From Streptomyces exfoliatus (lineage in GTDB: Bacteria; Actinomycetota; Actinomycetes; Streptomycetales; Streptomycetaceae): a DNA stretch of 64,000 bases. How positions within the stretch are numbered: the stretch's first letter is position 1; each line of letters opens with the position of its first letter. Under the pieces are notes generated by a model. That model had not been told where the DNA came from and searched no databases. It saw only the letters and a program-made list of their open reading frames with translations. The DNA lies in the NCBI RefSeq assembly GCF_000725545.1, contig NZ_JNZP01000026.1:1-64000 (forward strand). The letters run 5' to 3'. The position numbers and the translations under genes are program-made. Shown one piece after another: positions 25,541 through 33,462 of this stretch.

Positions 25541-26974
25541 ATGACGACGACCTATCTGGAGCTGTCGCAGGACGGCGGCGGTGCCCACAAGTTCTACGAA
25601 GTGACCGTGGACGACCTCGCGGTGTCGGTCCGTTACGGCCGGATCGGCACGGCGGGCCAGACGCAGCGCTCCACGTTCCCGACGCAGGCGAAGGCGCAGG
25701 CCGCCGCGGCGAAGAAGCTGGGCGAGAAGGTCCGCAAGGGATACGCGCCGGCCGTGCGCGGCCAGCGGGCGGCGCGCTCCGTGACACGTCGTGAGGTCAC
25801 CTCCGCGCCGTCCACCGCGCGCGCCGTCGCCCCCGTGCTCTGGCGCTTCAGGACCGGCTCCGCGGCCTTCGGCATCCACGTCGACGAGGAGCGCTGCTGG
25901 GTCGGGAACCAGGCGGGGGACGTGTTCACGCTCGACCGCTCCGGCGAGGTGCAGGCCCGGTTCAGCCTGCCGGACGGCGTCAAGTGCCTGGTCGCCGACG
26001 ACTTCTGGATCTACGCGGGCTGTGACGACGGCAAGGTGTACGACCTGTCGTCCAAGCTGCCCTTCGCCGCGTACGACATCGCCACCGACGTCGACATCTT
26101 CTGGCTCGACATCCACGAGGGCGTCCTGCACGTCGCCGACCGTTCGGGCCGGCTCACCGTCATCGACCACGAGGACGAGCACCAGTGGGCGCGCGGCGGA
26201 CAGGGCGAGCACGCCTGGATGGTCCGCGCCGACGGCGACGCCGTCTACTACGGGGACACGTCGGGCGTCGCGGCCCACGCGCCGGACGGCGGCGGCGAGC
26301 TGTGGCACACGGCCACCGAGGGCGGGGTCCTCTTCGGCTGGCAGGAGGACACCGCGGTCTACGCGGGCACGGCGCGCAAGAAGGTCCAGCGGCTGGCGAA
26401 GAAGGACGGACGCGTCGAGGCGGTGTACGCCTGCGACAGCCCGGTGTACTCCTGCGCCACCTCGCCCGGCGGCCGGTTCGTCTTCGCCGCCGACTCGGCC
26501 TCCTCCGTCTACTGCTTCGCGGAGGACGGCACCCGGCTGTGGAAGCTCGGCACGGGCGGGGGCTCCGCGCTCTCCATGCAGTACCGCGACGAGCGCCTCT
26601 ACCTGGTGACCACGGACGGTTCCCTGGTGTGCGTGGACGCGAGCGAGGCGGCGATCCAGGCGGCCCAGGGGGGCACGGTGCCGGTCGCCCGGGACATCAA
26701 GCTCGCCGCGGCCCTGCCGGTCTACGAGCCGGCGACGACCGTGACCGCCGTGAGCACGGTCGACGTCGCTCCGGCCGGTTCGATCGTCGTGGAGTGTGTG
26801 AACGAGTCGGGCAGGACCCGGGTGCGAGTCGTCTCCCAGGGCTACGACTCCGCGTGGAACGTGCAGTTCCCGCGCGCGATCCGGGAGCCCGGCGCGCGGT
26901 ACGTGGTCGATGCCCTGCACGCCGCGGCGGGCGGCTTCTACCGGGTCCGCGGCGACATCCGGCGCCTGCTGTGA
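25541..26974 (+). CDS. WGR domain and beta-propeller protein
   Basis: A 477-residue soluble protein. Residues 1-75 form a WGR domain (TYLELSQDGGGAHKFYEVTV, then VRYGRIGTAGQTQ), known from PARPs and bacterial MolR-like proteins as a nucleic-acid or regulatory module. About 95-400 is a PQQ-like propeller with repeated W-V/Y-G-x-x-x-G-x-V/L-F/Y blades (CWVGNQAGDVFTLD, IYAGCDDGKVYDL, VYYGDTSGVAAHAPDG, VFAADSASSVYCF). Start at ATG 25541; the frame runs to 25511, but CCTAACGT upstream looks like a -10 box for a leaderless or short-leader message. The stop overlaps the next gene (GTGA). Confidence 0.85.
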   Translation: MTTTYLELSQDGGGAHKFYEVTVDDLAVSVRYGRIGTAGQTQRSTFPTQAKAQAAAAKKLGEKVRKGYAPAVRGQRAARSVTRREVTSAPSTARAVAPVLWRFRTGSAAFGIHVDEERCWVGNQAGDVFTLDRSGEVQARFSLPDGVKCLVADDFWIYAGCDDGKVYDLSSKLPFAAYDIATDVDIFWLDIHEGVLHVADRSGRLTVIDHEDEHQWARGGQGEHAWMVRADGDAVYYGDTSGVAAHAPDGGGELWHTATEGGVLFGWQEDTAVYAGTARKKVQRLAKKDGRVEAVYACDSPVYSCATSPGGRFVFAADSASSVYCFAEDGTRLWKLGTGGGSALSMQYRDERLYLVTTDGSLVCVDASEAAIQAAQGGTVPVARDIKLAAALPVYEPATTVTAVSTVDVAPAGSIVVECVNESGRTRVRVVSQGYDSAWNVQFPRAIREPGARYVVDALHAAAGGFYRVRGDIRRLL

Positions 26975-27444
26975 GCGGCGCCCCGGCCGGTGGCTTCGAG
27001 GCGGCGACCGGCGACGGCCAGCCGGTGCCGCCCGCCGAGGCCGAGCAGCGGTCCCGGGAGATCAGGGCCGCCCTCGACGGGCTGCTCCAGATCAGGCGGC
27101 TGACCCGGGGCCAGGGCGGCGACCCCAGAGCCGCGCCCGCCGACTGGGAGCGACGGCAGCCGGTCCGCGCGGTGGCCCTCGCCCTGGAGGCCGCCGGGTT
27201 CACGCCCTCGTCCGTGGACGGCTCCGGGGCGCGGACCGGAACCGGCTACCGGGTCCGGGCGGGGGACCGGCCGGGAGTCGCCGTGGTCGAGTGGCTGGGT
27301 CCGCCCGGCTCGGGCGCCGCTCAGGAGGAGACGGCGGCCCTCGGCGCGTGCGTCCCGGCCCTGGCGCGCCTCGGCTGGGAGGCGCTGCTCTACCGTGGAC
27401 CGCGCGGCCGCCGCTTCCTCGAGGTGGAACCCGTGGGGGGCTGA
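26971..27444 (+). CDS. Hypothetical protein translationally coupled to the WGR-propeller protein
   Basis: A 157-residue acidic soluble protein that I do not recognise. Visible features are a helical segment (EIRAALDGLLQIRRLT), a central AVALALEAAGFTPS stretch and an alpha/beta C-terminal half (GVAVVEWLG ... LARLGWEALLYRGPRGRRFLEVEPV) that could bind a small ligand or partner. The GTG at 26971 overlaps the WGR gene stop, which decides the start. Tight coupling suggests a stoichiometric partner of that protein. It converges on the DUF350 gene. Confidence 0.75.
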   Translation: MSGAPAGGFEAATGDGQPVPPAEAEQRSREIRAALDGLLQIRRLTRGQGGDPRAAPADWERRQPVRAVALALEAAGFTPSSVDGSGARTGTGYRVRAGDRPGVAVVEWLGPPGSGAAQEETAALGACVPALARLGWEALLYRGPRGRRFLEVEPVGG

Positions 27445-27495
27445 CCCCCGGAGCTCCTCGCCGTCAGGCGGAGTTCGTACGAGGGCCGGCCGCGG

Positions 27496-27918
27496 TCAGG
27501 CGATCGACGCGGAGACGATCGCGGAGACCGCCAGGTTGCAGGAGGCGGTCACCCAGACCGCCGGGTGCGGTTCGGGGTCGACCAGGGTGGCGCCCAGCTT
27601 CCCCGGCGTGACCAGGTCCACGACCAGGAACGCGACGGCCATCATCACCAGGCCGAGGAGTCCGAAGGCGGCCGTGGACACGAGGCCCTTGCCGAAGTTG
27701 TCGTACGTCGTCCAGATCGAGGTGAAGACGATGCCGCCGATGCCGAGGAGGGCCGAGCTGAGCAGGGTCGCGGCGTTGCGGTTGCGGTCCTCCCAGATCT
27801 GGCGCCCGAGCTTCCCGGGGGTCAGCAGGTCCACGAGCACGATGCCGAGGATCAGCAGGACCACGCCCAGGGCGCCGTAGGCGCCGGCCCGGCCGAGGCC
27901 GTTGACGATGTCGCTCAT
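27496..27918 (-). CDS. DUF350 family membrane protein
   Basis: A 140-residue protein with four predicted helices arranged as two similar halves (GALGVVLLILGIVLVDLLTPGKLG and GLLGLVMMAVAFLVVDLVTPGKLG; each half contains a VDLLTPGKLG-like motif). This internal duplication is the hallmark of DUF350. Function is unknown; members often occur near glutathionylspermidine-synthase-like or envelope genes, which are not seen here. ATG 27918 was preferred to the upstream 27936. Confidence 0.85.
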   Translation of the reverse strand: MSDIVNGLGRAGAYGALGVVLLILGIVLVDLLTPGKLGRQIWEDRNRNAATLLSSALLGIGGIVFTSIWTTYDNFGKGLVSTAAFGLLGLVMMAVAFLVVDLVTPGKLGATLVDPEPHPAVWVTASCNLAVSAIVSASIA

Positions 27919-27991
27919 GGTGTGCGGGCTCCGCAAAGGTCACGATCACGGGGGATCGGTGGTCAAGGACCGGCAAAATGTAGCGCACGCG

Positions 27992-28044
27992 TCAACAGCG
28001 CCCGCCGCCCGCCCGGGAATCGGGCGGGCGGCGGGCGCTGTTGA
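27992..28044. terminator. Very strong hairpin downstream of the HdeD gene
   Basis: A perfect 24-bp inverted repeat begins TCAACAGCGCCCGCC, with a 5-nt GGAAT loop. It lies just past the minus-strand stop at 28054 and 73 bp before the DUF350 start, so it separates the two minus-strand genes. Confidence 0.9.
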
Positions 28045-28053
28045 GCCGGTCCG

Positions 28054-28656
28054 TCAGGCCCCTGGCGGCAAGTCCTTCGCGCGCGAACGCACCCGGAAGG
28101 CCGTGACGATCTCGACCGCGCCGACGGCCACGAGCCAGATCCCGCCGAGGAGGGCGAGTACCGCGGCGGACTCCAGCGGGGACACGATGAGCACCACGCC
28201 GGCGAGGGCGTTGACGATGCCGAGGAAGACCTGCCAGCCGCGCGCCGGAACCGCGGGGTCGGAGGCCGCCGCGATGGTCTGGGTGATGCCGCGGAACAGC
28301 CAGCCGACGCCGATCCAGAGGGCCAGCAGCAGGACCGACTGCATCGCGCCCCGGAAGCAGAGCAGACCGAGCAGGATCGAGAAGGCGCCGCTGATGAAGG
28401 CCATGACCCGCAGGGCGGTGCTCGCGTGCGTGCCGAAGGCGGCGATCAGCTGCATCACGCCGCTGAACAGCAGGTAGAGACCGAAGAGCACACCGGCGAC
28501 GACCAGGGAGGCGCCCGGCCAGACGAGGACGAGCACACCGAGCACCAGCGACGCGATCCCCGCGACGAGCAGCGCCTGCCAGGCGGCGCCCGCGAGTACG
28601 CCCAGCGGGCCGGGCGGCACGTCCTGCCGACGCGGGCGGTCATGAGTCTGAGTCAT
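28054..28656 (-). CDS. HdeD family membrane protein (DUF308)
   Basis: A 200-residue protein with six predicted helices: AWQALLVAGIASLVLGVLVLVW, ASLVVAGVLFGLYLLFSG and further pairs, in the repeated two-helix pattern of DUF308. The fold is related to E. coli HdeD, an acid-stress membrane protein; the molecular role is not known. Basic termini (RPRRQD; RVRSRAKD) are consistent with cytoplasmic ends. It lies 57 bp downstream of the M20 peptidase gene on the same strand and may be cotranscribed. Confidence 0.88.
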   Translation of the reverse strand: MTQTHDRPRRQDVPPGPLGVLAGAAWQALLVAGIASLVLGVLVLVWPGASLVVAGVLFGLYLLFSGVMQLIAAFGTHASTALRVMAFISGAFSILLGLLCFRGAMQSVLLLALWIGVGWLFRGITQTIAAASDPAVPARGWQVFLGIVNALAGVVLIVSPLESAAVLALLGGIWLVAVGAVEIVTAFRVRSRAKDLPPGA

Positions 28657-28713
28657 GGACGGTCGACGTCCTTTCGTTCCGGGAGAGGGCGAGGGAGGGA
28701 GTGGCCTGAGGGG

Positions 28714-30093
28714 TCAGCCGGGGTGAGCGAAGCGGCTGAGGAAGAGCGCCTCGGCGAGCGCCATGTGCTCGATCTCGGAGGGGTCGACGCTCTCGTTGGG
28801 CGCGTGGATGAGACAGCCGGGCTCCTCGACGCCGATCAGGGCGATCTCCGCGGCGGGGAACCGTTCGGCGAGCACGTTGCACAGCGGGATCGAACCGCCC
28901 TGCCCCGAGCGGACCATGTCCTTCCCGTACGCCTCCCGGAGCGCCGATGCGAGCGCCCGGTAGGCGGGGCCGTCGGTGCGCGCCCGGAAGGGCAGGCCCG
29001 CGCTCTCCGGCTCCACCTCCACCCGGGCGCCCCACGGGGCGGCCGAGGCCAGATGGTCGGCGAGGGCACGCCGGGCCTCCTCGGCGTCGACGCCCGGCGG
29101 GATCCGCAGGCTGACCCGGGCGCTCACCCGCGCCTGTACCGCGGCCGAGGAGCCCACCACCGGCGGGCAGTCGATGCCGAGGACGGTGACGGCGGGCCTG
29201 GCCCACAGCTCGTCGGCGACCGTGCCCGTACCGACGAGGGACACGCCGTCGAGGACGCCCGCATCGGCACGGAACTGTTCGGCCGGGTAGTCCACTCCGT
29301 CCCAGACGCCGCCGGTGGCCAGTCCCTTGATCGTGGTGCCGCCGTGTTCGTCACGGAGGCTGTCGAGGATCCGGACCAGTGCGGCCAGGGCGTCGGGCGC
29401 GGGGCCGCCGAACATGCCGGAGTGCATCGCGCCCTTGAGGGTGGAGACGGTCACGACGACGGTCACGAGACCGCGCAGCGAGGTGGTGGCGGTGGGAAGG
29501 CCACGGGCGAAGTTGCCCGTGTCACAGATCAACAGGGCGTCCGCGGCGAAGAGTTCGGGCTGCAGCGGTACGAGTTGCTCCAAGCCTCCGGTCCCCTGCT
29601 CCTCCGAACCCTCCGCCACGAACTTGATGTTCACGGGGAAGCCCCGGCCCTCCGCGCCGCCGAGCGCCCGCAGCGCCGTGAGGTGCATGGCGACGTTGCC
29701 CTTGCAGTCGGCGGCGCCGCGTCCGAACCAGCGCCCGTCGCGCTCCGTGAGCTCGAAGGGCGGCGTCTCCCAGGCGGCGTCGTCCAGCGGCGGCTGCACG
29801 TCGTAGTGGCAGTACAGGAGCACGGTGGGCGCGCCCTCGGGTCCCGGTGCGTGCCCCACGACGGCGTCCGAACCGTCGGGGGTCGTCACCCGCCGCATGT
29901 CGCGGAGCCCCGCCTCGGTGAAGGCCCGTACGAGGAAGTCGGCCGCCCTCGCGCACTCCTCGGGCGGGAACTGGCGCGGATCCGCGACGGAGCGCATCGC
30001 CACGAGTGCGGTCAGGTCCTCCTTCGCCCGGGGCATCAGCGCCCGGACCTTCTCCCGCAGGGCTGCGGTCGCGGTGGACTCGGCAGCGGTCAT
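28714..30093 (-). CDS. M20/M28 family dipeptidase
   Basis: A 459-residue zinc peptidase of the M20 family. Metal ligands and catalytic residues are visible: H96 and D98 (CHYDVQP), bridging D129 (GRGAADCKG), catalytic E164 and ligand E165 (EGSEEQG), a later CDTGN aspartate and the C-terminal CLIHAPNE histidine. The lid/dimerisation domain is about 205-330. Likely a cytoplasmic dipeptidase or carnosinase-like hydrolase; substrate undetermined. The gene is divergent from DoxX with promoter-like boxes in between. Confidence 0.92.
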   Translation of the reverse strand: MTAAESTATAALREKVRALMPRAKEDLTALVAMRSVADPRQFPPEECARAADFLVRAFTEAGLRDMRRVTTPDGSDAVVGHAPGPEGAPTVLLYCHYDVQPPLDDAAWETPPFELTERDGRWFGRGAADCKGNVAMHLTALRALGGAEGRGFPVNIKFVAEGSEEQGTGGLEQLVPLQPELFAADALLICDTGNFARGLPTATTSLRGLVTVVVTVSTLKGAMHSGMFGGPAPDALAALVRILDSLRDEHGGTTIKGLATGGVWDGVDYPAEQFRADAGVLDGVSLVGTGTVADELWARPAVTVLGIDCPPVVGSSAAVQARVSARVSLRIPPGVDAEEARRALADHLASAAPWGARVEVEPESAGLPFRARTDGPAYRALASALREAYGKDMVRSGQGGSIPLCNVLAERFPAAEIALIGVEEPGCLIHAPNESVDPSEIEHMALAEALFLSRFAHPG

Positions 30094-30161
30094 GCGTACC
30101 CACTTCCCTCGGGCCGCTCGGGGGCGTGGCGCGTGAAGCCCCCGGCGGCTACGGCCCTCCC

Positions 30162-30190
30162 ACTAAAGCAATGGTGGACAAACGTCGCAA
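30162..30190 (-). promoter_or_regulatory. Promoter of the M20 peptidase gene
   Basis: On the minus strand, TTGCGA (30185-30190) and TTTAGT (30162-30167) have a 17-bp spacer and read toward the peptidase gene. This is a housekeeping-type promoter judged by eye. Confidence 0.5.
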
Positions 30191-30316
30191 AAGGTGACTC
30201 GTACGGCGTATCCACTTGGTGCTCCGAGGGGCGCGTCCGGGACAGGGCGACGACAGTGGACGGCGTACGTGCCCCCCGTTCGTCCCGCTCGTCCGCCCTC
30301 TGCACTGGAGAAACAC

Positions 30317-30859
30317 ATGGGTCACCTCAACCGACGCGATCTCGGGCTCCTCGTGCTGCGGGTCGGCACCGGCGCCGTGCTCGCCGCCCACGGCAGCCAG
30401 AAGCTCTTCGGCTGGTTCGGCGGCGGTGGCATCGAGGGCACCACCAAGGCCATGGAGGCCATGGGCTTCCGGCCCGGCCGGGAGAGCGCCGTCGCGGCCG
30501 GTCTCGGCGAGGCGGGCGGCGGAGTCCTGCTGGCCCTCGGCCTCGCCACCCCCGCAGCCGGCGCCGCGGCCGCGGGGGCCATGGCCGGCGCCGTCGCCGT
30601 CCACGCGCCGGCCGGCTTCTTCGCCCAGAGCGGCGGCTACGAGTACCCGGCGTTCCTCGGCTTCGTCGCAGCCGCGATCGGCGTCGCGGGCGCCGGACGG
30701 TACTCCCTCGACCACGCCACCGGACATGTCGTCGACCGCCCCTGGGTGGTGGCGACCGCCTTCGTCGGCACCGCGCTCGCCGCCGCGGCCGTGGTCGGCC
30801 GCCGCGCGGAGGAGCAGGCCGCGGCCGCGGACGCGGCACCGGAGCCGGAACCCGCGTAA
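30317..30859 (+). CDS. DoxX family membrane protein
   Basis: A 180-residue protein with four predicted helices and DoxX landmarks: LLVLRVGTGAVLAAHGSQKLFGWFGG and EAGGGVLLALGLATP, plus YPAFLGFVAAAIGVAGAGRYSLD. DoxX proteins are linked to redox or thiosulfate metabolism and membrane oxidative stress; no partner genes are adjacent. Start ATG 30317, with GGAG upstream. A charged Ala/Glu/Pro tail follows the last helix. Confidence 0.88.
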   Translation: MGHLNRRDLGLLVLRVGTGAVLAAHGSQKLFGWFGGGGIEGTTKAMEAMGFRPGRESAVAAGLGEAGGGVLLALGLATPAAGAAAAGAMAGAVAVHAPAGFFAQSGGYEYPAFLGFVAAAIGVAGAGRYSLDHATGHVVDRPWVVATAFVGTALAAAAVVGRRAEEQAAAADAAPEPEPA

Positions 30860-30916
30860 CGCGTCGACCGCCGGGGAGGGTTAGGCTCGCCGCAGAGGAA
30901 GGGACGGCCGCCGCGC

Positions 30917-31828
30917 ATGAAGATCGATCTGACGGACACCGACTCCAGCAAGATCAACAAAGCGATCCTTAAGGGCCGCAGGGCCGTCGGCACACCCGCC
31001 GTCGGCGCCGTGCTCACCCTCGTCGTCGTCACGGACGAGGAGAACGCCTACGACGCGGTCAGGGCCGCCAACGACGCCTCACGGGAACACCCCTCCCGCA
31101 CCCTCGTCGTCATCAAGCGCCACGCCCGCTCACCCCGCGAACGCCACGAGACCCGGCTCGACGCCGAGGTCCGGCTCGGCACCGACGCGGGCTCGGGCGA
31201 GACGGTCCTGCTCCGGCTCCACGGCGAACTCGGCGCCCGCGCCGACTCCGTGGTCCTGCCGCTGCTGCTGCCCGACGCCCCCGTCGTCGTCTGGTGGCCC
31301 GTGGACGCCCCTGAGGTGCCCTCCAAGGACCCGCTGGGCTCGCTGGCGCAGCGCCGCATCACCGACATGTACGCGGTCGAGGACCCCCTCGCCGCCCTGG
31401 AGACCCGGGCCGCCTCCTACGCCCCCGGTGACACGGACCTCGCCTGGACCCGGCTCACCCCCTGGCGCTCGATGCTGGCCGCCGCGCTCGACCAGGCACC
31501 GCTGGCCGTGACCTCGGCCGCCGTCGAGAGCGAGGCGGAGAACCCCAGCGCCGAACTCCTCGCCCGCTGGATCGAGGTCCGGCTCGGGGTCCCCGTCGAC
31601 CGGATCGTCACCGACGGCCCCGTCGTCACGGCCGTCCGCATGGGCACGGCGGACGGCGAGATCCGCATCGACCGGCCCGAGGGCCCGGTCGCCAGGCTGG
31701 AGATCCCCGGCCAGCCCGGCCGGGTACTCGCCCTGAAGGTGCGCAGCACCGCCGAGCTGATCGCGGAGGAACTGCGCCGCCTCGACCCCGACGACGCCTA
31801 CGCGGCCGCCCTGCGGGGCCGCGCCTGA
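30917..31828 (+). CDS. opcA: Glucose-6-phosphate dehydrogenase assembly/activator protein OpcA
   Basis: A 303-residue OpcA, essentially full length, starting MKIDLTDTDSSKINKAI and showing RAVGTPAVGAVLTLVVVTDEENAYDA, SREHPSRTLVVIKRHARSPRERHETRLDAEVR, PLLLPDAPVVVWWPVDAP and RRITDMY (given as segments). OpcA binds and activates Zwf at the entry of the oxidative pentose phosphate pathway. It normally sits directly after zwf in a tkt-tal-zwf-opcA-pgl cluster; here none of those genes is present on either side. It is either a second copy or a relocated one. TTAGGCT upstream may be the -10 box. Confidence 0.93.
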   Translation: MKIDLTDTDSSKINKAILKGRRAVGTPAVGAVLTLVVVTDEENAYDAVRAANDASREHPSRTLVVIKRHARSPRERHETRLDAEVRLGTDAGSGETVLLRLHGELGARADSVVLPLLLPDAPVVVWWPVDAPEVPSKDPLGSLAQRRITDMYAVEDPLAALETRAASYAPGDTDLAWTRLTPWRSMLAAALDQAPLAVTSAAVESEAENPSAELLARWIEVRLGVPVDRIVTDGPVVTAVRMGTADGEIRIDRPEGPVARLEIPGQPGRVLALKVRSTAELIAEELRRLDPDDAYAAALRGRA

Positions 31829-31878
31829 CCTCGGCGACAGGACCTCGGCGACAGGACCTCGGCGACAGGACCTCGGCG
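31827..31878. repeat. 14-bp tandem repeat between convergent genes
   Basis: The unit GACCTCGGCGACAG is present three times head to tail, plus a 10-base partial copy. It begins inside the opcA stop codon and ends just before the esterase stop. It has no hairpin potential of its own. Likely variable in copy number between strains. Confidence 0.9.
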
Positions 31879-31886
31879 CGGCGGGA

Positions 31887-32861
31887 TCAGCCGCGCCGCA
31901 GCCTCCCCGGCAGCCAGCGGAGCTGGGCCGCCTGCTGGAAGGCGCCGCCGCCCTCGTGGTCGTTGAAGTCGTAGACCTCGATGGCCTTGTCGTCCTCGCC
32001 GTACGCGTTGAACGCCGCGAACACCGTCGACGGCGGACACGTCAGGTCCTCGAGGGCCGTCGAGAACAGGGCCGGGGCCGTGGCGCGGGCCGCGAAGTGG
32101 ACCCCGTCGAAGTAGGCCAGCGTCTCCTGGACCTGCCGCACCCGGCCGCGGTGCGTCTTCAGGTAGTTGCCGATCTCGCGGTACGGAGGACGGTCCGTGA
32201 CCGTCGTCGCCCGCGGGAAGTCGCACAGGAACGGCACGTCCGGCGCCACCGCCACCAGGTTCCGTACCAGCCCCGCCACGGCCAGCGTGATCCCGCCGCC
32301 CTGGCTGACACCGGTCACCGCCGTGCGGCTCGCGTCCACCAGCGGGTGCGAGCGGGCGGCCTCCACGGCACGGACCGCGTCGGTGAAGAGCCGCCGGTAG
32401 TAGTAGGTGTACGGATCCTCCACGCCGCGCGTCATGAAGCCGGGGAACGACGGCGCGCTGCCCACGGGATCCGGCGTGTCACCGGTCGCCCAGCCACTGC
32501 CCTGCCCGCGCGTGTCCATCACGAAGTGGGCGAAACCGGCCGACGCCCAGAGCAGATGGGTGTGCGGAAGCCCGCGCCCACCGCCGTACCCGAGGAACTC
32601 CACCACCACGGGCAGCGGCTCGGACGTACCGGCGGGCAGCAGGAACCAGCCCTGCACGGGCTGTCCGTCGAAGCCGGCGAAGGTCACGTCGAACGCGTCG
32701 ACCGTGGAGAGCCCCGTCGGGACGGGCTCGAAGCGGGCGCCCAACTCGTGCGTCCGTGCCTCGCCGAGGGTCTTCGCCCAGAAGACGTCGAAGTCCTCCG
32801 GTTCCACGGACGCGCTGCGGTACGTGCGGAGTTGGTCGAGGGGCATGTCGAACTGGGTCAT
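31887..32861 (-). CDS. Acetyl xylan esterase / cephalosporin-C deacetylase family esterase
   Basis: A 324-residue alpha/beta hydrolase of carbohydrate esterase family 7 type. It opens with FDMPLDQLRTYR and VEPEDFDVFW, has the oxyanion-side RGQGSGWATGDTPDP segment, nucleophile S186 in GVSQGGG, an Asp in TALEDLTCPPST and a His in DFNDHEGGG. No signal peptide, so it would deacetylate imported acetylated xylo-oligosaccharides or other small acetyl esters in the cytoplasm, which fits with xylA/xylB in the same window. ATG 32861 is preferred because GGCGG precedes it; GTG 32867 is the alternative. Confidence 0.93.
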   Translation of the reverse strand: MTQFDMPLDQLRTYRSASVEPEDFDVFWAKTLGEARTHELGARFEPVPTGLSTVDAFDVTFAGFDGQPVQGWFLLPAGTSEPLPVVVEFLGYGGGRGLPHTHLLWASAGFAHFVMDTRGQGSGWATGDTPDPVGSAPSFPGFMTRGVEDPYTYYYRRLFTDAVRAVEAARSHPLVDASRTAVTGVSQGGGITLAVAGLVRNLVAVAPDVPFLCDFPRATTVTDRPPYREIGNYLKTHRGRVRQVQETLAYFDGVHFAARATAPALFSTALEDLTCPPSTVFAAFNAYGEDDKAIEVYDFNDHEGGGAFQQAAQLRWLPGRLRRG

Positions 32862-33108
32862 GAACACCGCCTGGGAAGTCGCCTGGTGAGAGAGTCACGT
32901 TCGAAATGTCGACCGGTCGTGCCCGGCCCTCGCCACCCTACGTGGAGCCGCTCGGAGCGCGTCGGTCACATCGGGCACCCCGTCACGCATCCGTCAGACA
33001 TCGGTCTCCGCCGCGTTGTCGCCGGTCGGAGCGGTCTCCGTGGCATCCTCGGACGAATCGCCCACAGCGCGAACGACTGTGGCGCCTCGTCCTGCGCGGA
33101 GGGACACC

Positions 33109-33390
33109 ATGCTCATCAGCCACGCCGTACGTCACCACATCCTTCGGGTGACGCTCCACCGCGACCTGGACGTCACCAACCGGGCCGCCGGCGCCCTCCA
33201 GATCCAGGCTCTGGTCCAGGCGCACCGCCCCGTCCGCGTGGTCATCACCGTCCCGACCGCCGACCCCACCCCTGCCACCCTCAGCACCCTCGCCCGCGCC
33301 CACCGTATGTGCGCGAGCCTCGGCATCCCCCTCTCGCTCAGCGGCGCGAGCGCACGCACCCGTCGCCTCCTGGACGTGACCGCCGAGTGA
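33109..33390 (+). CDS. Small STAS-like (anti-sigma-factor antagonist fold) protein
   Basis: A 93-residue protein with the beta-alpha pattern of STAS domains: ILRVTLHRDLDVTNRAAGALQIQALVQAHRPVRVVITV, then TLARAHRMCASLGIPLSLSG and an ending TRRLL (given as segments). The DSSG motif that carries the phosphorylatable serine in true antagonists is replaced by TPAT, so ordinary phosphorylation by an RsbW-like kinase is not expected. Start ATG 33109 with a strong GGAGGGA RBS. The SpoIIE phosphatase gene starts 72 bp downstream in the same direction, supporting a signalling role. Confidence 0.65.
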   Translation: MLISHAVRHHILRVTLHRDLDVTNRAAGALQIQALVQAHRPVRVVITVPTADPTPATLSTLARAHRMCASLGIPLSLSGASARTRRLLDVTAE

Positions 33391-33462
33391 CCGGGGCCGC
33401 TGACCCCGGGAGGTCGTTCGGGTGACGAGTCGCAGCGGACATCCCTCGGAAGGGCGGCGCCC

